A stretch of 64,000 nt of DNA from Hermodice carunculata (lineage: Eukaryota; Annelida; Polychaeta; Eunicida; Amphinomidae). The stretch lies in assembly GCA_964020975.1 (NCBI GenBank), contig OZ026615.1, positions 76,886,709 to 76,950,708 of the forward strand. Direction: 5' to 3'. Of the stretch, positions 11,655-23,827 are shown one piece after another. The position numbers and the translations under genes were made by a program. Below the pieces are notes generated by a model. It did no database searches. It was not told the origin of the DNA and saw only the letters and a program-made list of their open reading frames with translations. The first letter of the stretch is position 1. The number at the start of each line of letters is the position of its first letter.

Positions 11655-11800
11655 GCAGCACCTACTTCCCGTGTCACATGACATTTTCTACCAATAAATC
11701 AAACAGGTTTTGTTTATCCCACAGATGTCTCCACCTGCAACAAGTGTATACCAGGGGAAAGTAACCTGTAGTGCCATCTACAGGTGACGTGTTCCATCAA
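11655..11800 (+). repeat. Dispersed repeat, copy 1
   Basis: CGTGTCACATGACATTTTCT, ATGTCTCCACCTGCAACAAG and a TACAGGTGACGTGTTCC end correspond, in the opposite orientation, to 29905-30015. Class unknown. Confidence 0.7.
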
Positions 11801-11844
11801 TTAGGCTGCATACATCCTGATTATTCACTAGCATGATTTACAAA

Positions 11845-14230
11845 ACAAGAGGATCATGATGATCCTGTGCTCTGTTGACTGAGATCTGCTTTTACAGTAT
11901 TGATACACATGGACTGCAGTCTAGATTTTTACAGCTATATACATGTATGTAGAGTGGTAGCAAAGCTTGTCCTTAAAATAAATTTTGCGGACGGACGGAC
12001 AGGCAGACGGACGACGGACGCAAACAGATTCTGTAAGCTCTGCTGATGGTAGTACATGTATTATCAATTGACATACCTTGCTGTTTCAATGGCTGCCGGT
12101 GTACAGTGGCAGCACTCACTTACAGTCACAAAGTCTGATATTGTATAACTTTGTCAAAAATTAACATATCCACATTATTTTCGCAAACTTTCATTGTCTA
12201 ATGTCTAACTATATTCTCATAAAATTTTAAGCAATTCTATCATGCTGTTCTGGAGAAGAAGTCGAAAATAGCTTTAACACGCAAAAATTCATAAAAAAAT
12301 AGGAAAAAATCGCAGCACCACCTGGTGGCCTAAATGAGAACTAGTTGACCCCAGGTGACCCAATGTGCAACATCAAAGCAATTGGCCAAGTAGTTCTTGA
12401 GATGAAGAAATTTTATTTTTTTGCAAAAAATAAATTAAAAAATTCATTCAAAATAGAAAAATTATTGCATCATCATCTCCTTCGCAAACTTGGTAGAGGT
12501 TCACCTGGGCAACATCCATGTGCAAAATTAAAACATTCCATACAGCGGTTTTTGAAAAGAAGTCAAAAGGGTAAATACAATAGTGTAATATATGCACTGT
12601 ATTGCCATATATATACATATATATACAGCTGCAGCACTTCCTTACAGTTGCGAAGTTTGATATCCCATAACTTTGCCTAAAATTAACATATCCACATTAT
12701 TTTCGCAAACTTTCATTGCCTAATGTCTAACTATATTCTCATAAAATTTTAAGCAATTCTGTTCTGCCGTTCCGGAGAAGAAGTCGAAAATAGCCTTAAC
12801 ACACAATAATTCATTAAAAAATAGGAAAAAATCACAGTACCACCTGGTGGCCTAAATGAGAACTAGTTGACCCCAGGTGACCCAATGTGCAACATCAAAG
12901 CAATTGGCCAAGTAGTTCTTGAGATGAAGAAATTTTTATTTTTTTGCAAAAAATAAATTAAAAAATTCATTCAAAATAGAAAATTATTGCATCATCATCT
13001 CCTTCGCAAACTTGGTAGAGGTTCACCTGGGCAACATCCATGTGCAAAATTAAAACATTCCATACAGCGGTTTTTGAAAAGAAGTCAAAAGGGTAAATAC
13101 AATAGTGTAATATATGCACTGTATTGCCATATATATATATATATATATACAGCTGCAGCACTTCCTTACAGTTGCGAAGTTTGATATCCCATAACTTTGC
13201 CTAAAATTAACATATCCACATTATTTTCGCAAACTTTCATTGCCTAATGTCTAACTATATTCTCATAAAATTTTAAGCAATTCTGTTCTGCCGTTCCGGA
13301 GAAGAAGTCGAAAATAGCCTTAACACACAATAATTCATTAAAAAATAGGAAAAAATCACAGTACCACCTGGTGGCCTAAATGAGAACTAGTTGACCCCAG
13401 GTGACCCAATGTGCAACATCAAAGCAATTGGCCAAGTAGTTCTTGAGATGAAGAAATTTTATTTTTTTGCAAAAAATAAATTAAAAAATTCATTCAAAAT
13501 AGAAAAATTATTGCATCATCATCTCCTTCGCAAACTTGGTAGAGGTTCACCTAGGCAACATCCATGTGCAAAATTAAAACATTCCATACAGCGGTTTTTG
13601 AAAAGAAGTCAAAAGGGTAAATACAATAGTGTAATATATGCACTGTATTGCCATATATATATATATATATATACAGCTGCAGCACTTCCTTACAGTTGCG
13701 AAGTTTGATATCCCATAACTTTGCCTAAAATTAACATATCCACATTATTTTCGCAAACTTTCATTGCCTAATGTCCAACTGTATTCTCATAAAATTTTAA
13801 GCAATTCTGTTCTGCCGTTCCGGAGAAGAAGTCGAAAATAGCCTTAACACGCAATAATTCATTAAAAAATAGGAAAAAATCACAGTGCCACCTGGTGGCC
13901 AAAATAAGAACTAGTTGACCCCAGATGACCCTATGTGCAATATCAAAGCAATTGGCTTCGTAGTTCTTAAGATGAAGAAATTTTAATTTTTTTCAAAAAA
14001 TAAATTAAAAAATTCATAAAAAATAGAAAAATTATTGCATCATCATCTCCTTCGCAAACTTGGTAGAGGTCCACCTGGGGATCATGCATGTGCAAAATCA
14101 AAACATTCTATGTAGCGGTTTTTAAGAAGAAGTCGAAAATATAAAATGTCTAACGACAGACGGACGGACGGACGACGGACGCAAACGGATTCTATAAGCT
14201 CTGCTGACTGACAGGTCAGCAGAGCTAAAA
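11845..14230 (+). mobile_element. Pearl/Helitron-like non-autonomous element with four 524-bp core units
   Basis: Starts ACAAGAGGATCATGATGATC...GCTCTGTTGACTGAG. It ends with GGACGGACGGACGACGGACG, the perfect 12-bp hairpin AGCTCTGCTGAC (14197-14208) / GTCAGCAGAGCT (14215-14226), then AAAAATG. The interior is a tandem array. The 5' CTCTGTTGAC and 3' GTCAGCAGAG are mutually inverted. Hairpin-ended elements with tandem cores match bivalve pearl and Helentron-type non-autonomous elements; no Rep/helicase is present. Confidence 0.7.
12109..14155. repeat. Tandem array of four ~524-bp units
   Basis: GCAGCACTTCCTTACAGTTG recurs at 12631, 13155 and 13679 (exactly 524 bp apart), with a diverged first unit at 12109. 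Units 2 and 3 are almost identical; units 1 and 4 are more diverged. Each of the middle unit junctions carries a short (TA)n run. Reading frames across units are repeat artefacts. Confidence 0.95.
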
Positions 14231-14856
14231 ATGCTTGAAATTCATAACAATAAAACATTATGACTGAAAGATCCGACTCTAACTTGACCCTGAAGGCAAG
14301 CCAGGAAATAGCCAGTAAAGATTAGCTATGGTTTAGTGCCAATTACAGACACTGTGGTATTGCTACGGATATTAACATCTGGTAGCATAGATTTAGTACT
14401 CTCTCATCCAGCCATTTGCTGCTCTCTTCTCCAGCCAACAAGAAGACAAATTGTCGGTCAAGATAGGACTAAATATTTCATGTGAAACAGATAATACATA
14501 GGACAAGATAGATGCGAGAACAAAACGTGGCGAAATCTTTGGTTCAACACAGACCCATAAACAACAGTGACATTCCTGCTAACTGATGATGAATGCATCT
14601 TTAAAAAGTATGCTGCAGAGACCTTGTACTGTGGTTAACCTGCTTTCCAATCTGTCTTTTTATATTTCACAATGGACAACCACCTTTGTCTGCAATTAGT
14701 ACAAGTGGACGTACTTTTTTGTTTTGACTTGACTTATGCAGAAACAGGTTTGCAGAACTTTACGTATGCAGAAACTGGCTTGCAACTCTTAGGCTGTGAG
14801 AAGCTGCATTTTAGAAATGTATGCATATGGCTGATGTGCGACACCTAAAGCATTAC
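14231..14856. other. No gene recognised
   Basis: Single-copy-looking sequence without a protein-like frame. Confidence 0.5.
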
Positions 14857-14858
14857 TA

Positions 14859-15045
14859 CAGTTGAACCTGCTGTAAGTGACCATCCCTCCTGCTGAAGGG
14901 AAAGCAGTCACATGCAACAGGTCTTCTTTTGCCACAAGTAAATTTACAAAGCAATTGACTCCTGCAGCCTCAGAAATGTGGCTACAATCAGGAGATGATC
15001 TGTCATGCCAGTGATCACATACAACAGGTGAAAACGCATCAAGAC
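14859..15045 (+). mobile_element. TA-flanked DNA-element relic
   Basis: CAGTTGAACCTGCTGTAAGT after TA (14857-14858), then GTAAATTTACAAAGCAATTG, a segment shared with 19600-19640 and 26040-26060. The right end is eroded. Confidence 0.65.
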
Positions 15046-15122
15046 ACCATCTGTGCCCCCCAAAATATGTCTGATATATGAGTATATCAGGCACATAAGT
15101 CACACAGTGAGGAACTTGACTT

Positions 15123-15372
15123 TACTTCATTCCTGGTCAGAGTATGACGAAGTCAATAGCCTTCCTTGGCACGGGTTGGGTGCAATGTGCCCAACCCTGG
15201 CCAAGGAAAGCTACTGACCTAGGGCATGCCATCATGAATGGTTTTATGTAAAAATCTCAGCAAAAATGTTGTCTAGTAACTGGAAATTTAAGCAAAAACA
15301 TCAAGGCAGACGACAATTTACATCTGGGCACTTTTTGGCAATTTTTTGAGCGGGAAAAGGGTATTTAGTACC
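15123..15372 (+). mobile_element. Family-A MITE, eroded
   Basis: Palindrome GTCAATAGCCTTCCTTGGCA / GCCAAGGAAAGCTACTGACC, then AAGGCAGACGACAATTTACA and an end GAGCGGGAAAAGGGTATTTA. Confidence 0.75.
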
Positions 15373-16195
15373 TCAAAAGTTGTGTTATTAAGTGAAAATG
15401 CCATATATCTTGTGTCATTGTAATGAGGCTTCACTACACTAGTAAAGATAATGTAACAACATTTATACACAGAGCCCAACTTGACACTAACAGGTTGTGC
15501 AGTTAAATGATATTGTTTACACTATGTTGCTTATGGCTACACGTACAGGAATCCCAGTCTTGAGAGACCACTCCACTAGATGATCACCTGTCTTTAAAGA
15601 CCACCTCCACAGGATACTTTGCTTATTAGGTTTCAATCAATACCTGTCACAACAGATCACAGTGTGCTGTTCTTCATGGTGAAGGCACAATCACTAAAAC
15701 ATGTGCTTTTAGCTATTGTGCTATAGTCATTTCCTTAAAGTATAAATGGCGCATGGTTCCACAGTCAATTTAGTTCCTTACTCATCGTTGTTCTCCACAT
15801 TTGGAAAAGAAATCCATTTACTGTATAAACACAATTTTGTTGATGGATAGGTGGCCAAATGACAGATTTGCTGTGCGTCAGTTTTTAGCTGCAAAAGAAG
15901 CCATGCCCTATCTTCATGTTTCGTAGAGTCCATAGAGGTCTTGTTTACAGAGGCACCAATAGACAGGTACATGGGGATAAAAGCTAAAAGCCACTTAACG
16001 CTTTGAGAGCACAGTTTGCTCTGACAAGGCCTTGACGTAACAGTATTATTCTCCCATCATGGGCACCATTTTACGATTCCTGTTTTCTGTGTCCCTCGTA
16101 TTTTGCATATATACCAGTCCGGCGCTTACTGGTTCTGATGGTCATCGGCAATGCTTGGTCAGAATAGTGTGTTATAACTTCATATAAGCACTGTA
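15373..16195. other. No gene recognised
   Basis: A short trace of the CAGTGGAACCT-type element (GTCTTGAGAGACCACTCC, near 15555) is the only recognisable thing. Confidence 0.4.
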
Positions 16196-16294
16196 CAGTG
16201 AAACCTGTCTTAAGGGACCACCCATTAAAGGGAACACTGAATAAGGGTCCCTGGTGACAGGTGGGCCCTTAAGGCAGGTTCAGAACTGACACTG
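16196..16294 (+). mobile_element. Short TA-flanked DNA element (CAGTGAAACCT)
   Basis: CAGTGAAACCTGTCTTAAGG after TA at 16194-16195, with inverted arm GGGCCCTTAAGGCAGGTTC and terminal ACTG. An almost pure inverted repeat of about 100 bp. Confidence 0.75.
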
Positions 16295-16446
16295 CATGCT
16301 GCTATACCATAGTTTTGAAAGTTTTATTTACTTCCAACTGTAGATCATTGCAATAAAGTGTTAAAGAATGATATACATGCACAGTCAACAAGTAAGCATC
16401 TTGAATAGAGGCTTGAGCCTTGCTTTGGCCTATAGGTGGAGGTGTG

Positions 16447-16680
16447 GTGAACCCTCTCCCCTTTGAATTAAAACTGAGTCAATAGCTTTCCTTGGCACTG
16501 ACGGCCCAACCCATACCGAGGAAAGCTGTTGACCTGGGCCATGCTATCTTGATAGGTTTTATCTACAATTCTCAGTCAAACTGTTTTTCATTACCATTGA
16601 AATTAGTTGAAAACACTGACACAAATTATATTTGATCACCAGCCAGTTTTGGCCAGTTTAAGGGGGAATGTGGTAATTAA
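16447..16680 (+). mobile_element. Family-A MITE
   Basis: ACCCTCTCCCCTTTGAATTA, GAGTCAATAGCTTTCCTTGG / CCGAGGAAAGCTGTTGACCT, CTCAGTCAAACTGTTTTTCA and end GTTTAAGGGGGAATGTGGTA. Confidence 0.85.
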
Positions 16681-16914
16681 ACTGTTTACTAACACAGGGT
16701 AATCTTGGCACTTGGCACATGATAACTGCATGTGTGGCAATCAATTAGCAGGGTGGGTGGTGGACGCGACAGGCAAGTTAGCATTTAAGACATAAAAATA
16801 AATTAAAATATGCTGGCTGGAACTGAGAGTGGGCCCTGATGATAGGCACGTGTCTGACACAGGTGGATGCAATGGCAGGTTTGACAGTGGTCTTCACCCA
16901 GGAGATCTCTCTAC

Positions 16915-16990
16915 CAATCTGCAAAGTGGTCTCTCGTGACAGGTAGATTAACACTGAAAGTACAGGAATTGGAAGTGGTCTCTCATGACC
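16915..16990. repeat. Isolated relative of the 58-bp minisatellite unit
   Basis: AATCTGCAAAGTGGTCTCTC, GTGACAGGTAGATTAACAC and a second partial unit GTGGTCTCTCATGACCAGGG. Same unit as the array at 10186-10818, 6 kb away. Confidence 0.75.
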
Positions 16991-17039
16991 AGGGTGTCTT
17001 GTTATATGGGACTAATGTACCCCCAAGAGTGTTAGGCTG

Positions 17040-18600
17040 GTGTCAGTTGGATTAGGCCCGGGAGGGTAAGCATACATGGAGAGGTATATGCCCCGACAGC
17101 ATCCACAAAGGCTGTTACTCTGTTTTAATTCAGAAAATTTTCCTGCTAGCAACCCATTCTGACAGCTGTTTGAGTGATTTGAAGTTAAATTGTACAGTCA
17201 GTATAAAGCCAGAGGTCATGCAGGTGGAAATCTATTGGCACCTGTGCATGGATGGTCACACGGTACACATTCCGCAGGGTGTCAATCTTTTCAACATCGC
17301 TTGTGCTCACCAATAAATCCCAGCGCTCATTGTTACTGGAGCGATCAGCTGGGGAGCAGTATTTATGACACTATTATTTTCCTCCCAGCATGACCCGTCT
17401 CGGGGTAAACAAAAGTCAGCGACCCCAGCTGACTCCATTCACAGACAAAACTGGCACAACCATCGATCACCATGCATTATCATACATTACTAAAGGGTTG
17501 GATTTTCAAAACCTGTTTCTGGTGGCATGGCACTGCCTGATTCATTTCTACCTGTAACACCCAAGCTGTGACGATCCATCCCAGCTGACTGTCTCATTAA
17601 ATGCTGCGACTGAAACATATGACTTTTCACACTTGCAGATTTCAGCAGAAAATTGTCACCAGAGCTCTGCTATAACTGTTAGATGATTTACTGACATCAG
17701 TCCCGCATAAATTCCCATATTTTCATAGCGGTGACATTTAAATGTCACCTTGGCAGCTATGAAGCATGTATTAAGATTACCCTTTGCCTTGCCTGTCATA
17801 TTTTATGACTGCTGACTGCCGGAACTAGAACTACCAAGCACCACAAGCATGGCATGAATAGTAACGTCGCTGAGGTCTGCCATCATTTATGTCACCCTTA
17901 CTAAATCTGCAGTCAATGTCATCACAATTCCTCAGCAAGTCTCAAAAGGTTGATGTAGTCGCGGGCAGCTTCATCAATGTTTCAACGCCCGTCACATTTG
18001 ATACAGAATACACCTCCAGTGGCCATATGCAACTACCCTGCAGTGTTAATCCACTTTCTGCTAATTTGTCCCGATCCAGTTTAATTTCTGAATGATTAGG
18101 GGCCTTTCGTGCTTAATGCAGAGTGATAGCCTCAGTGTTGCCAGCTGGCACCTTGGAGCAGTCCTTGCCTTGGGTTGTTTTGTCCCAAAGTGGTGGTAAA
18201 AATGAACGTGATCATGTAATGTGGAGAGTTTGCAGGGCAGGGAGATACTTCGCTAGGAGAGAAGGCCTTGCTTCTCGTTTACGATTACATGCAGGAACAT
18301 CCACTCAGGGAAAAATTAATGTTTTCCAACAATAGTACTGACGATGGGCTATCCCCTCATGTTGACGTTCTTCAAAGAGGAACACTGCCGTGTTCTGACA
18401 GACAGTGATCTGATTTGCCCGCATACCATAGGATTCTGCTTCCTCTTGTCTGTCAATGACAATACATGTAATTGTGTTCAATTTTTGCCACAGTTTTGGG
18501 ACAAAACAACTGGATGGAATGAATCTCTGTAAGTCTACTTGCACCCCAGTTAACCACACGTCTTCCATGTATGTCAACCTGTTATGGCAAAACCTCATTA
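17040..18600. other. Single-copy stretch without recognisable gene
   Basis: Less repetitive and less A+T-biased than its surroundings. No frame longer than about 100 codons has convincing protein composition. It could hold regulatory DNA or small exons, but I cannot show either. Confidence 0.4.
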
Positions 18601-18735
18601 CTGTAGGATTGCTTTAATTTCATCGTGTTCTTATTTTTTATTCTGTTGCTGATGTCACAAACCACTGAAAATAATTACTATACATATATACATTTTTTTG
18701 TTTCTCAAATACATAAAATTGCTTTAAAATATTTT
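18601..18735. mobile_element. Eroded relative of the family-C MITE
   Basis: CTGTAGGATTGCTTTAATTT directly after TTA matches the left end of the element at 10452. ATGTCACAAACCACTGAAAA matches its GCACAAAACCATGAAAA segment. The right end is not clear. Confidence 0.5.
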
Positions 18736-19545
18736 ATATTTTTGTTGAAAAAGTCAAAATTTGGATGTAATTTGGGGCATTGCAGGAGGTGCCTTCCTCT
18801 CTGATTTCACATCACGTCCATCCTGCATGTCCAACCGTGCTGCACATCATTAAACTTAGTGCTATACAACTGCATACAACTAGACAAGACGCTGGAGCAG
18901 ACAGCACAAATCCTGTGCTACATATGCAAGTGGATGAGAACCTGAAGCAGATGTACAACTAAACCAAGCAAAGATTATCTGATACACCTAGTTCACATAC
19001 ATGAAGACCCTCCAGGCATGGGTCTCCATGATGACTTCTACCAAATCTAGAAATCAAAGCTAATGCTGATACAGTCTACAGGACAACTTAAGCTTGATCG
19101 ACTGCATGAGTAGACTTGCTCCATGTCACTCAAGCAGACTTTGCACAAAATCATCCCACATTAAACCCCAACTCTTATGCTAAGGCAAAACTAAGTAGTT
19201 TTTCTCATCAGCCTTGCACACAACTAATGATGCATGAAGGTTTACTGATTCCTCACAAAACAGGTGTGTACAGACTCAATACAAGAGCATTGATTCACCA
19301 CTACAGTCCCAAATGTTTCAGTATCAGGGTCTTGTCAGTATGTGTAATCAAGAGAAATTGTATAACTTTCGATCATTCCACTCTGAATAGTACACCAGCC
19401 AACATTTACATTCCCCAGGGTATGTACAGATCCATATGCTGGGCTGACATAAGCATCCACGGTATTTCTTCAATTTGCCAGTCTGTCATTATGTAAAAAC
19501 ATGTAGCCTACCTCTATCGGAATACATAAATTATACACACACAGT
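18736..19545. other. No gene recognised
   Basis: A 126-codon frame at 19116-19496 has no family-like features and is more likely chance. Confidence 0.4.
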
Positions 19546-19660
19546 GGTATCTGCTGTATGTGGCCACCCCTTCTGTCAGGAAAAAGTGGCCACATAAAGC
19601 AAGTGACATGCCACTGTAGGTAAATTTACAAAGAAATTGTCCTTGTATCCCCAGACATGT
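19546..19660 (+). mobile_element. CAGTGGTATCT-type DNA-element left half
   Basis: CAGTGGTATCTGCTGTATGT, inverted TGGCCACCCC / AGTGGCCACAT, and GGTAAATTTACAAAGAAATTG as in the relic at 14859. It runs directly into the 42-bp minisatellite with no right end. Confidence 0.6.
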
Positions 19661-20530
19661 GACCACACACACACCAAGTATCACTGTACACACTTGACTG
19701 AATACTCAGTACACATCAAGTATCACTATACACACTTGACGGAATATTCAGTACACACCAAGTATCACTATATAAACTTGATAGAATACTCAGTACACAT
19801 ACACCAAGTATCACTATACACACTTGACGAAAAACTCAGTACACACTAAGTATCACTATACATGCTTGATAAAATACTCAGTACACACAAAGTATCACTA
19901 TACACACTTGACCGAATACTCAGTACACACCAAGTATCACTACACAAAGTTGACGGAACACTCAGTACACACCAAGTATCACTATACACACTTGACGGAA
20001 TACTCAGTACACACCAAGTATCACTATACAAAGTTGACGGAATACTCAGTACACACCAAGTATCACTATACAAACTTGACGGAATACTCAGTACACACCA
20101 AGTATCACTATACAAACTTGACGGAATACTCAGTACACACCAAGTATCACTATACACACTCAACAGAATACTCAGTACACACCAAGTGTCATTATACACG
20201 CTTGATAGAATACTCAGTACACACCAAGTATCACTATACACATTTAATGGAATACTCAGTACACACCAAGTATCACTATACAAACTCTACAGAATACTCA
20301 GTACACACAAAGTATCACTATACAAACCTGACAGGAATACTCAGTACACACCAAGTATCACTATACAAAGTTGACGGAATACTCAGTACACACACACACA
20401 AAGTATCATTATACAAACTTGACGGAATACTCAGTACACACACACACAAAGTATCACTATACAAACTTAACAGGAATACTCAGTACACACCAAGTATTAC
20501 TATGCAAACTTGATGGGAATACTCAATGCC
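19661..20530. repeat. 42-bp minisatellite, about 20 units
   Basis: Unit: GAATACTCAGTACACACCAA / GTATCACTATACAAACTTGA / CG. Middle units are almost identical; outer units vary and some carry extra CACA steps. Because 42 is divisible by three, all frames stay open across it on both strands; these are not genes. Confidence 0.97.
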
Positions 20531-21436
20531 CTTCGTTTTGGCCTGTGCTTTCTTGACTCTTCAAATGGTGTTCATACAGCTGAATCTGGCTGAACTGTTT
20601 AACTACACCTGCACCTACTTATATATTTATTAACGAAAAATAAAAAAAAAAGTTCTAGTTACCATGTTTACTGTATGAGCCCTTTTGCTGCCCCTACCCC
20701 TAATAGGTGGCCCTCTCATTGTTTAGGCCTGAAATCTAAAATGATGTAAATTCTATTAATTGTTACCACTGACTTTGCAAAAATACCTCAGTGTGACAAA
20801 AGTGGAAAACATAGGTCTGCATTTGACTCTAATAATTTCTCAAGGGCCCATGTACTTAAGAGGAATACAATGTAATATTGTATCCTAATCCTGCTGTTTT
20901 GCCTTTTCTTATTTCCAGGGCCAATAATAAGTTCCATATCTTATCAGGACTAGAGTTTAATTGTGTCTGTTTTCCACAGAATCAGCCTGACCATTACAGT
21001 CAAGTTTTTGTCTCAAACAAATCTTAATAACCCCTTTCACGGATAACCTTGCACATGCGTATTTGGTGTGAAAGTGACTTCCACTGCACAGGATGCTGGG
21101 ATGCAAAGAGGCGCAAGCTAGCTGTTGAGTTGCCTACCTTACATGCTGTGTTCCTAGCATTTGGAAATCGATTGTAGCTCAACTGTGAGCATTAAAACAT
21201 CATAGAAATGTGATATTAAATGACTTTAATATAATGCTCTCGAAGGGTTAGCTTCTGACCCATTGTTTAGCCTTGAAGTGGAAAAAATAGCAATGCAACT
21301 TTCCCAACTTCAACACATTTAGCATGGAATAGATGAGGAATGTGGTCCCTGACCGCATGGTGTCTCTACCAGTGCCCCCTTCCTCTCTGGGAGCAGATAT
21401 GGGCAAACTCCTCAATGTTGGCATCTGTGTAATGGG
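20531..21436. other. No gene recognised
   Basis: Unremarkable A+T-rich DNA. Confidence 0.5.
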
Positions 21437-21439
21437 TTA

Positions 21440-21694
21440 GGGCTGGTTCAACATTTTCATCATTTTTGAATTAGTACTTACAGTGCGCAAGGGGGGAGGG
21501 GTTTAAATGGGTCTGTACACTTTCACAGAATATTGAAAATGATGGTCAATTTTTGGGCTGTTTTGTGCAATTTGCTATGATTTTTTTTGGAAAATCATCA
21601 TTTTTAAAGTACTAATTTGGGGGGAGGGGGAGGGGTCATGAAATTTAGTACCCTTAGTACTAATTCAAAAATGATGATAATGTTGAACCATCCC
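21440..21694 (+). mobile_element. PIF/Harbinger-like MITE, copy 1
   Basis: 255 bp with about 40-bp terminal inverted repeats (GGGCTGGTTCAACATTTTCA... and ...GTTGAACCATCCC). TTA flanks both sides (21437-21439, 21695-21697), the 3-bp duplication typical of PIF/Harbinger. The same length and ends occur at 37692-37946. Confidence 0.85.
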
Positions 21695-21697
21695 TTA

Positions 21698-22379
21698 CTG
21701 ACCATGACTTTTAATTGACCACAAGTGGATGAGAGCATGTCCATGTAAAACTACACAATAGACCACACACATGTAAATTTCATCAGCACAGGTAGACTGC
21801 TTCTGATATAAAACTCTGTAAGTATTTCAACAACATGATTATGAGTTTTCAAACAGTTAATAGTTGTGACAAGAACATGTTCTGCCATGTTTGATGCAGG
21901 AGTCTGTCTGTTTGTACAGGTACTTCCCTGTTAAATGATACAGACCAAAAGAGCAGTTCTGCAGCTAATATGAATGTCCAATATTCGTCCACTGAAAATA
22001 AGGCTTACTCATTTTGTAATCACAAATGGCAGCTCTGCCTCTCGCATGTTTCTTGTACAACATATATAATGCCAAGAGGAGAAACTGACATTCGCAGTTT
22101 ACCATACGCTTTGATCTGTACCATTCTCAGTATCAGCAACAGAACGATAAGGCCAGTGTTGATCATAGTGGACATGCTACATGCCTAAATGACGGACCAA
22201 ATTCAATCTTTGTTGGACCCATCAGAGGCTGGTGAGTTCTGTTCTATCCCAAAGTAAACATTGATATTTATGGTTACTAAATATTCGCAGGGAGTTGGTC
22301 TCTGGTTGTGACTCTCCGCTCTGCAATTCAACAGCAACTGAATGCCGCATTTAGATATGTCATATGTACATGTACAATG
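21698..22379. other. No gene recognised
   Basis: No protein-like frame or clear repeat before the Penelope-like fragment. Confidence 0.45.
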
Positions 22380-22640
22380 GGGACATCAAGCAGCCATTAG
22401 GCAGACATTTTGACAGACTGGATCACCATGGCCTTGCCCTCAAGGACCAGATTTTGGAACACGTACCCATCCCACACGAGCTGAAGAAAACAGAAACACT
22501 CAGGTTACAAAGAGAATATCACTGGATCCCACCATTACGCACAATGGAACTGTTTGGTCTCAATGTCATGGGAATATTGACAAACCTGGCAAGACTTATG
22601 CTAAATTTAAAATGTCTTTTGTCTTTTTTCCCAATGTGAC
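22380..22640 (+). mobile_element. Penelope-like element fragment (nuclease 3' end)
   Basis: The reading frame here contains PLGRHFDRLDHHGLALK, then LRLQREYHWI and FGLNVMG. These align by eye with the end of the GIY-YIG domain of the element at 53-57 kb (PLGRHFAQSDHHGLALK, RLDRERFW, FGLNIMG). Only the last about 75 residues of the coding part and some tail remain; it differs at many positions from the 53-kb copy, so it is an older or separate lineage. Start and end are approximate. Confidence 0.8.
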
Positions 22641-23749
22641 TTAATTTACCCGGGAGAGGGCAGATACAGATTTATCTGGCTATGAAATGGTAGAAGAGTC
22701 CCCATTCGTTCCATGAAATCCCATGAAAAATATATTTTATATGCTACTGGGCATATAATATTACCCAATTATCCACGTAAGGAACATGCACAAAACAAAT
22801 AATAGATAAGAGCACAATACATTTTCTCTACTCAGGGGAAAACCATTCTTTCCTCCCCCCCCTTTTTCTTTCCAACATGTGAAAAAAATTGCGTGCTCTG
22901 AAACAAACCACTGACCGCTCTCATGGAGAGACAGTCGCAGTATCAGAGTGCTGCACTAGTTCAACTTGGGACTTTTGAAATAGTAGCACCTTTCTGGGAA
23001 TGTTGTTTACGGAAACGTGATGTGTTTCTGGTTACCGGTTTTCAGTTCCTGATGAGCCCAGTCTGGGGGCAAAATGTGTTGAACTTATACTCCACTTATC
23101 TGAAAAGAATTGTTCAGTTTGGCTCCCAAGCCGTTAGGCACTTGCCTGGTATTTTACATTTAGATATGTCAGCCTTTGATATGGCAGGACAACACTGCTA
23201 GACATGTAGACAACATGTAGACACCCTATAACTGTGATATCACTGTTGTGATGTCAATCACATACTGGCTCCCAGTCATCTGGCCAGTTGTCACAGGTGT
23301 TTGACGCGTTTGTTTGATCGAGATGCCATGTGCACTAGATAGGGCCAAAGAAGCATGTTGTTTCTCTGTAACTCCAGGGAGAGAACAGTCTTATCACTCA
23401 AACATTGATCACATCAGGATCATAAACCCAATTTATTTTTAAACTATTATTTGTGACAATATTGCTATGTCGAATAAGATAGCCGGAGTAAGTTTGCAGC
23501 ATTCTTAATGCAGATCATTGAATTTAGATCTGCAAGACATAGTCATCAAAAGATGGGAGGGCCAGAACAAAATAACTTAGCATCAGATAGGGCAAGTGGA
23601 GGCCTCACAGACACCCAACCAAGTTTGACCTCTTCTTTTGACCTTTTCGTTTTAGGTATGAGATGTTTCAGCACTTGATGTCTTTGCCTATCATTTACTA
23701 TTGGTCCCAATGAAATTATACGGGCATCATTTCTTGTGTCTATACATAT

Positions 23750-23750
<1 letters not shown>
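22641..23750. other. No gene recognised
   Basis: Single-copy-looking DNA. The 92-codon frame at 22923-23201 has no recognisable motif. Confidence 0.4.
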
Positions 23751-23804
<54 letters not shown>

Positions 23805-23827
23805 AGGGAGGGAGGGAGGGAGGGAGG

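Noticed and set aside
12345-13708. Repeated 105-111-codon frame beginning MTPGDPMCNIKAIG
   Set aside because: The frame recurs because the 524-bp unit is tandemly repeated; its composition (Lys/Ile/Tyr-rich, TA-run at the end) is not protein-like.
14789-15103. 104-codon minus-strand frame
   Set aside because: Lies within a TA-flanked DNA-element relic and shows no protein features.
19637-20556. Long open frames on both strands (up to 229 codons) with HTKYHYTNLTEYSV-like repeats
   Set aside because: They exist only because the minisatellite unit is 42 bp, a multiple of three; all frames stay open and none has a credible start or non-repeat part.
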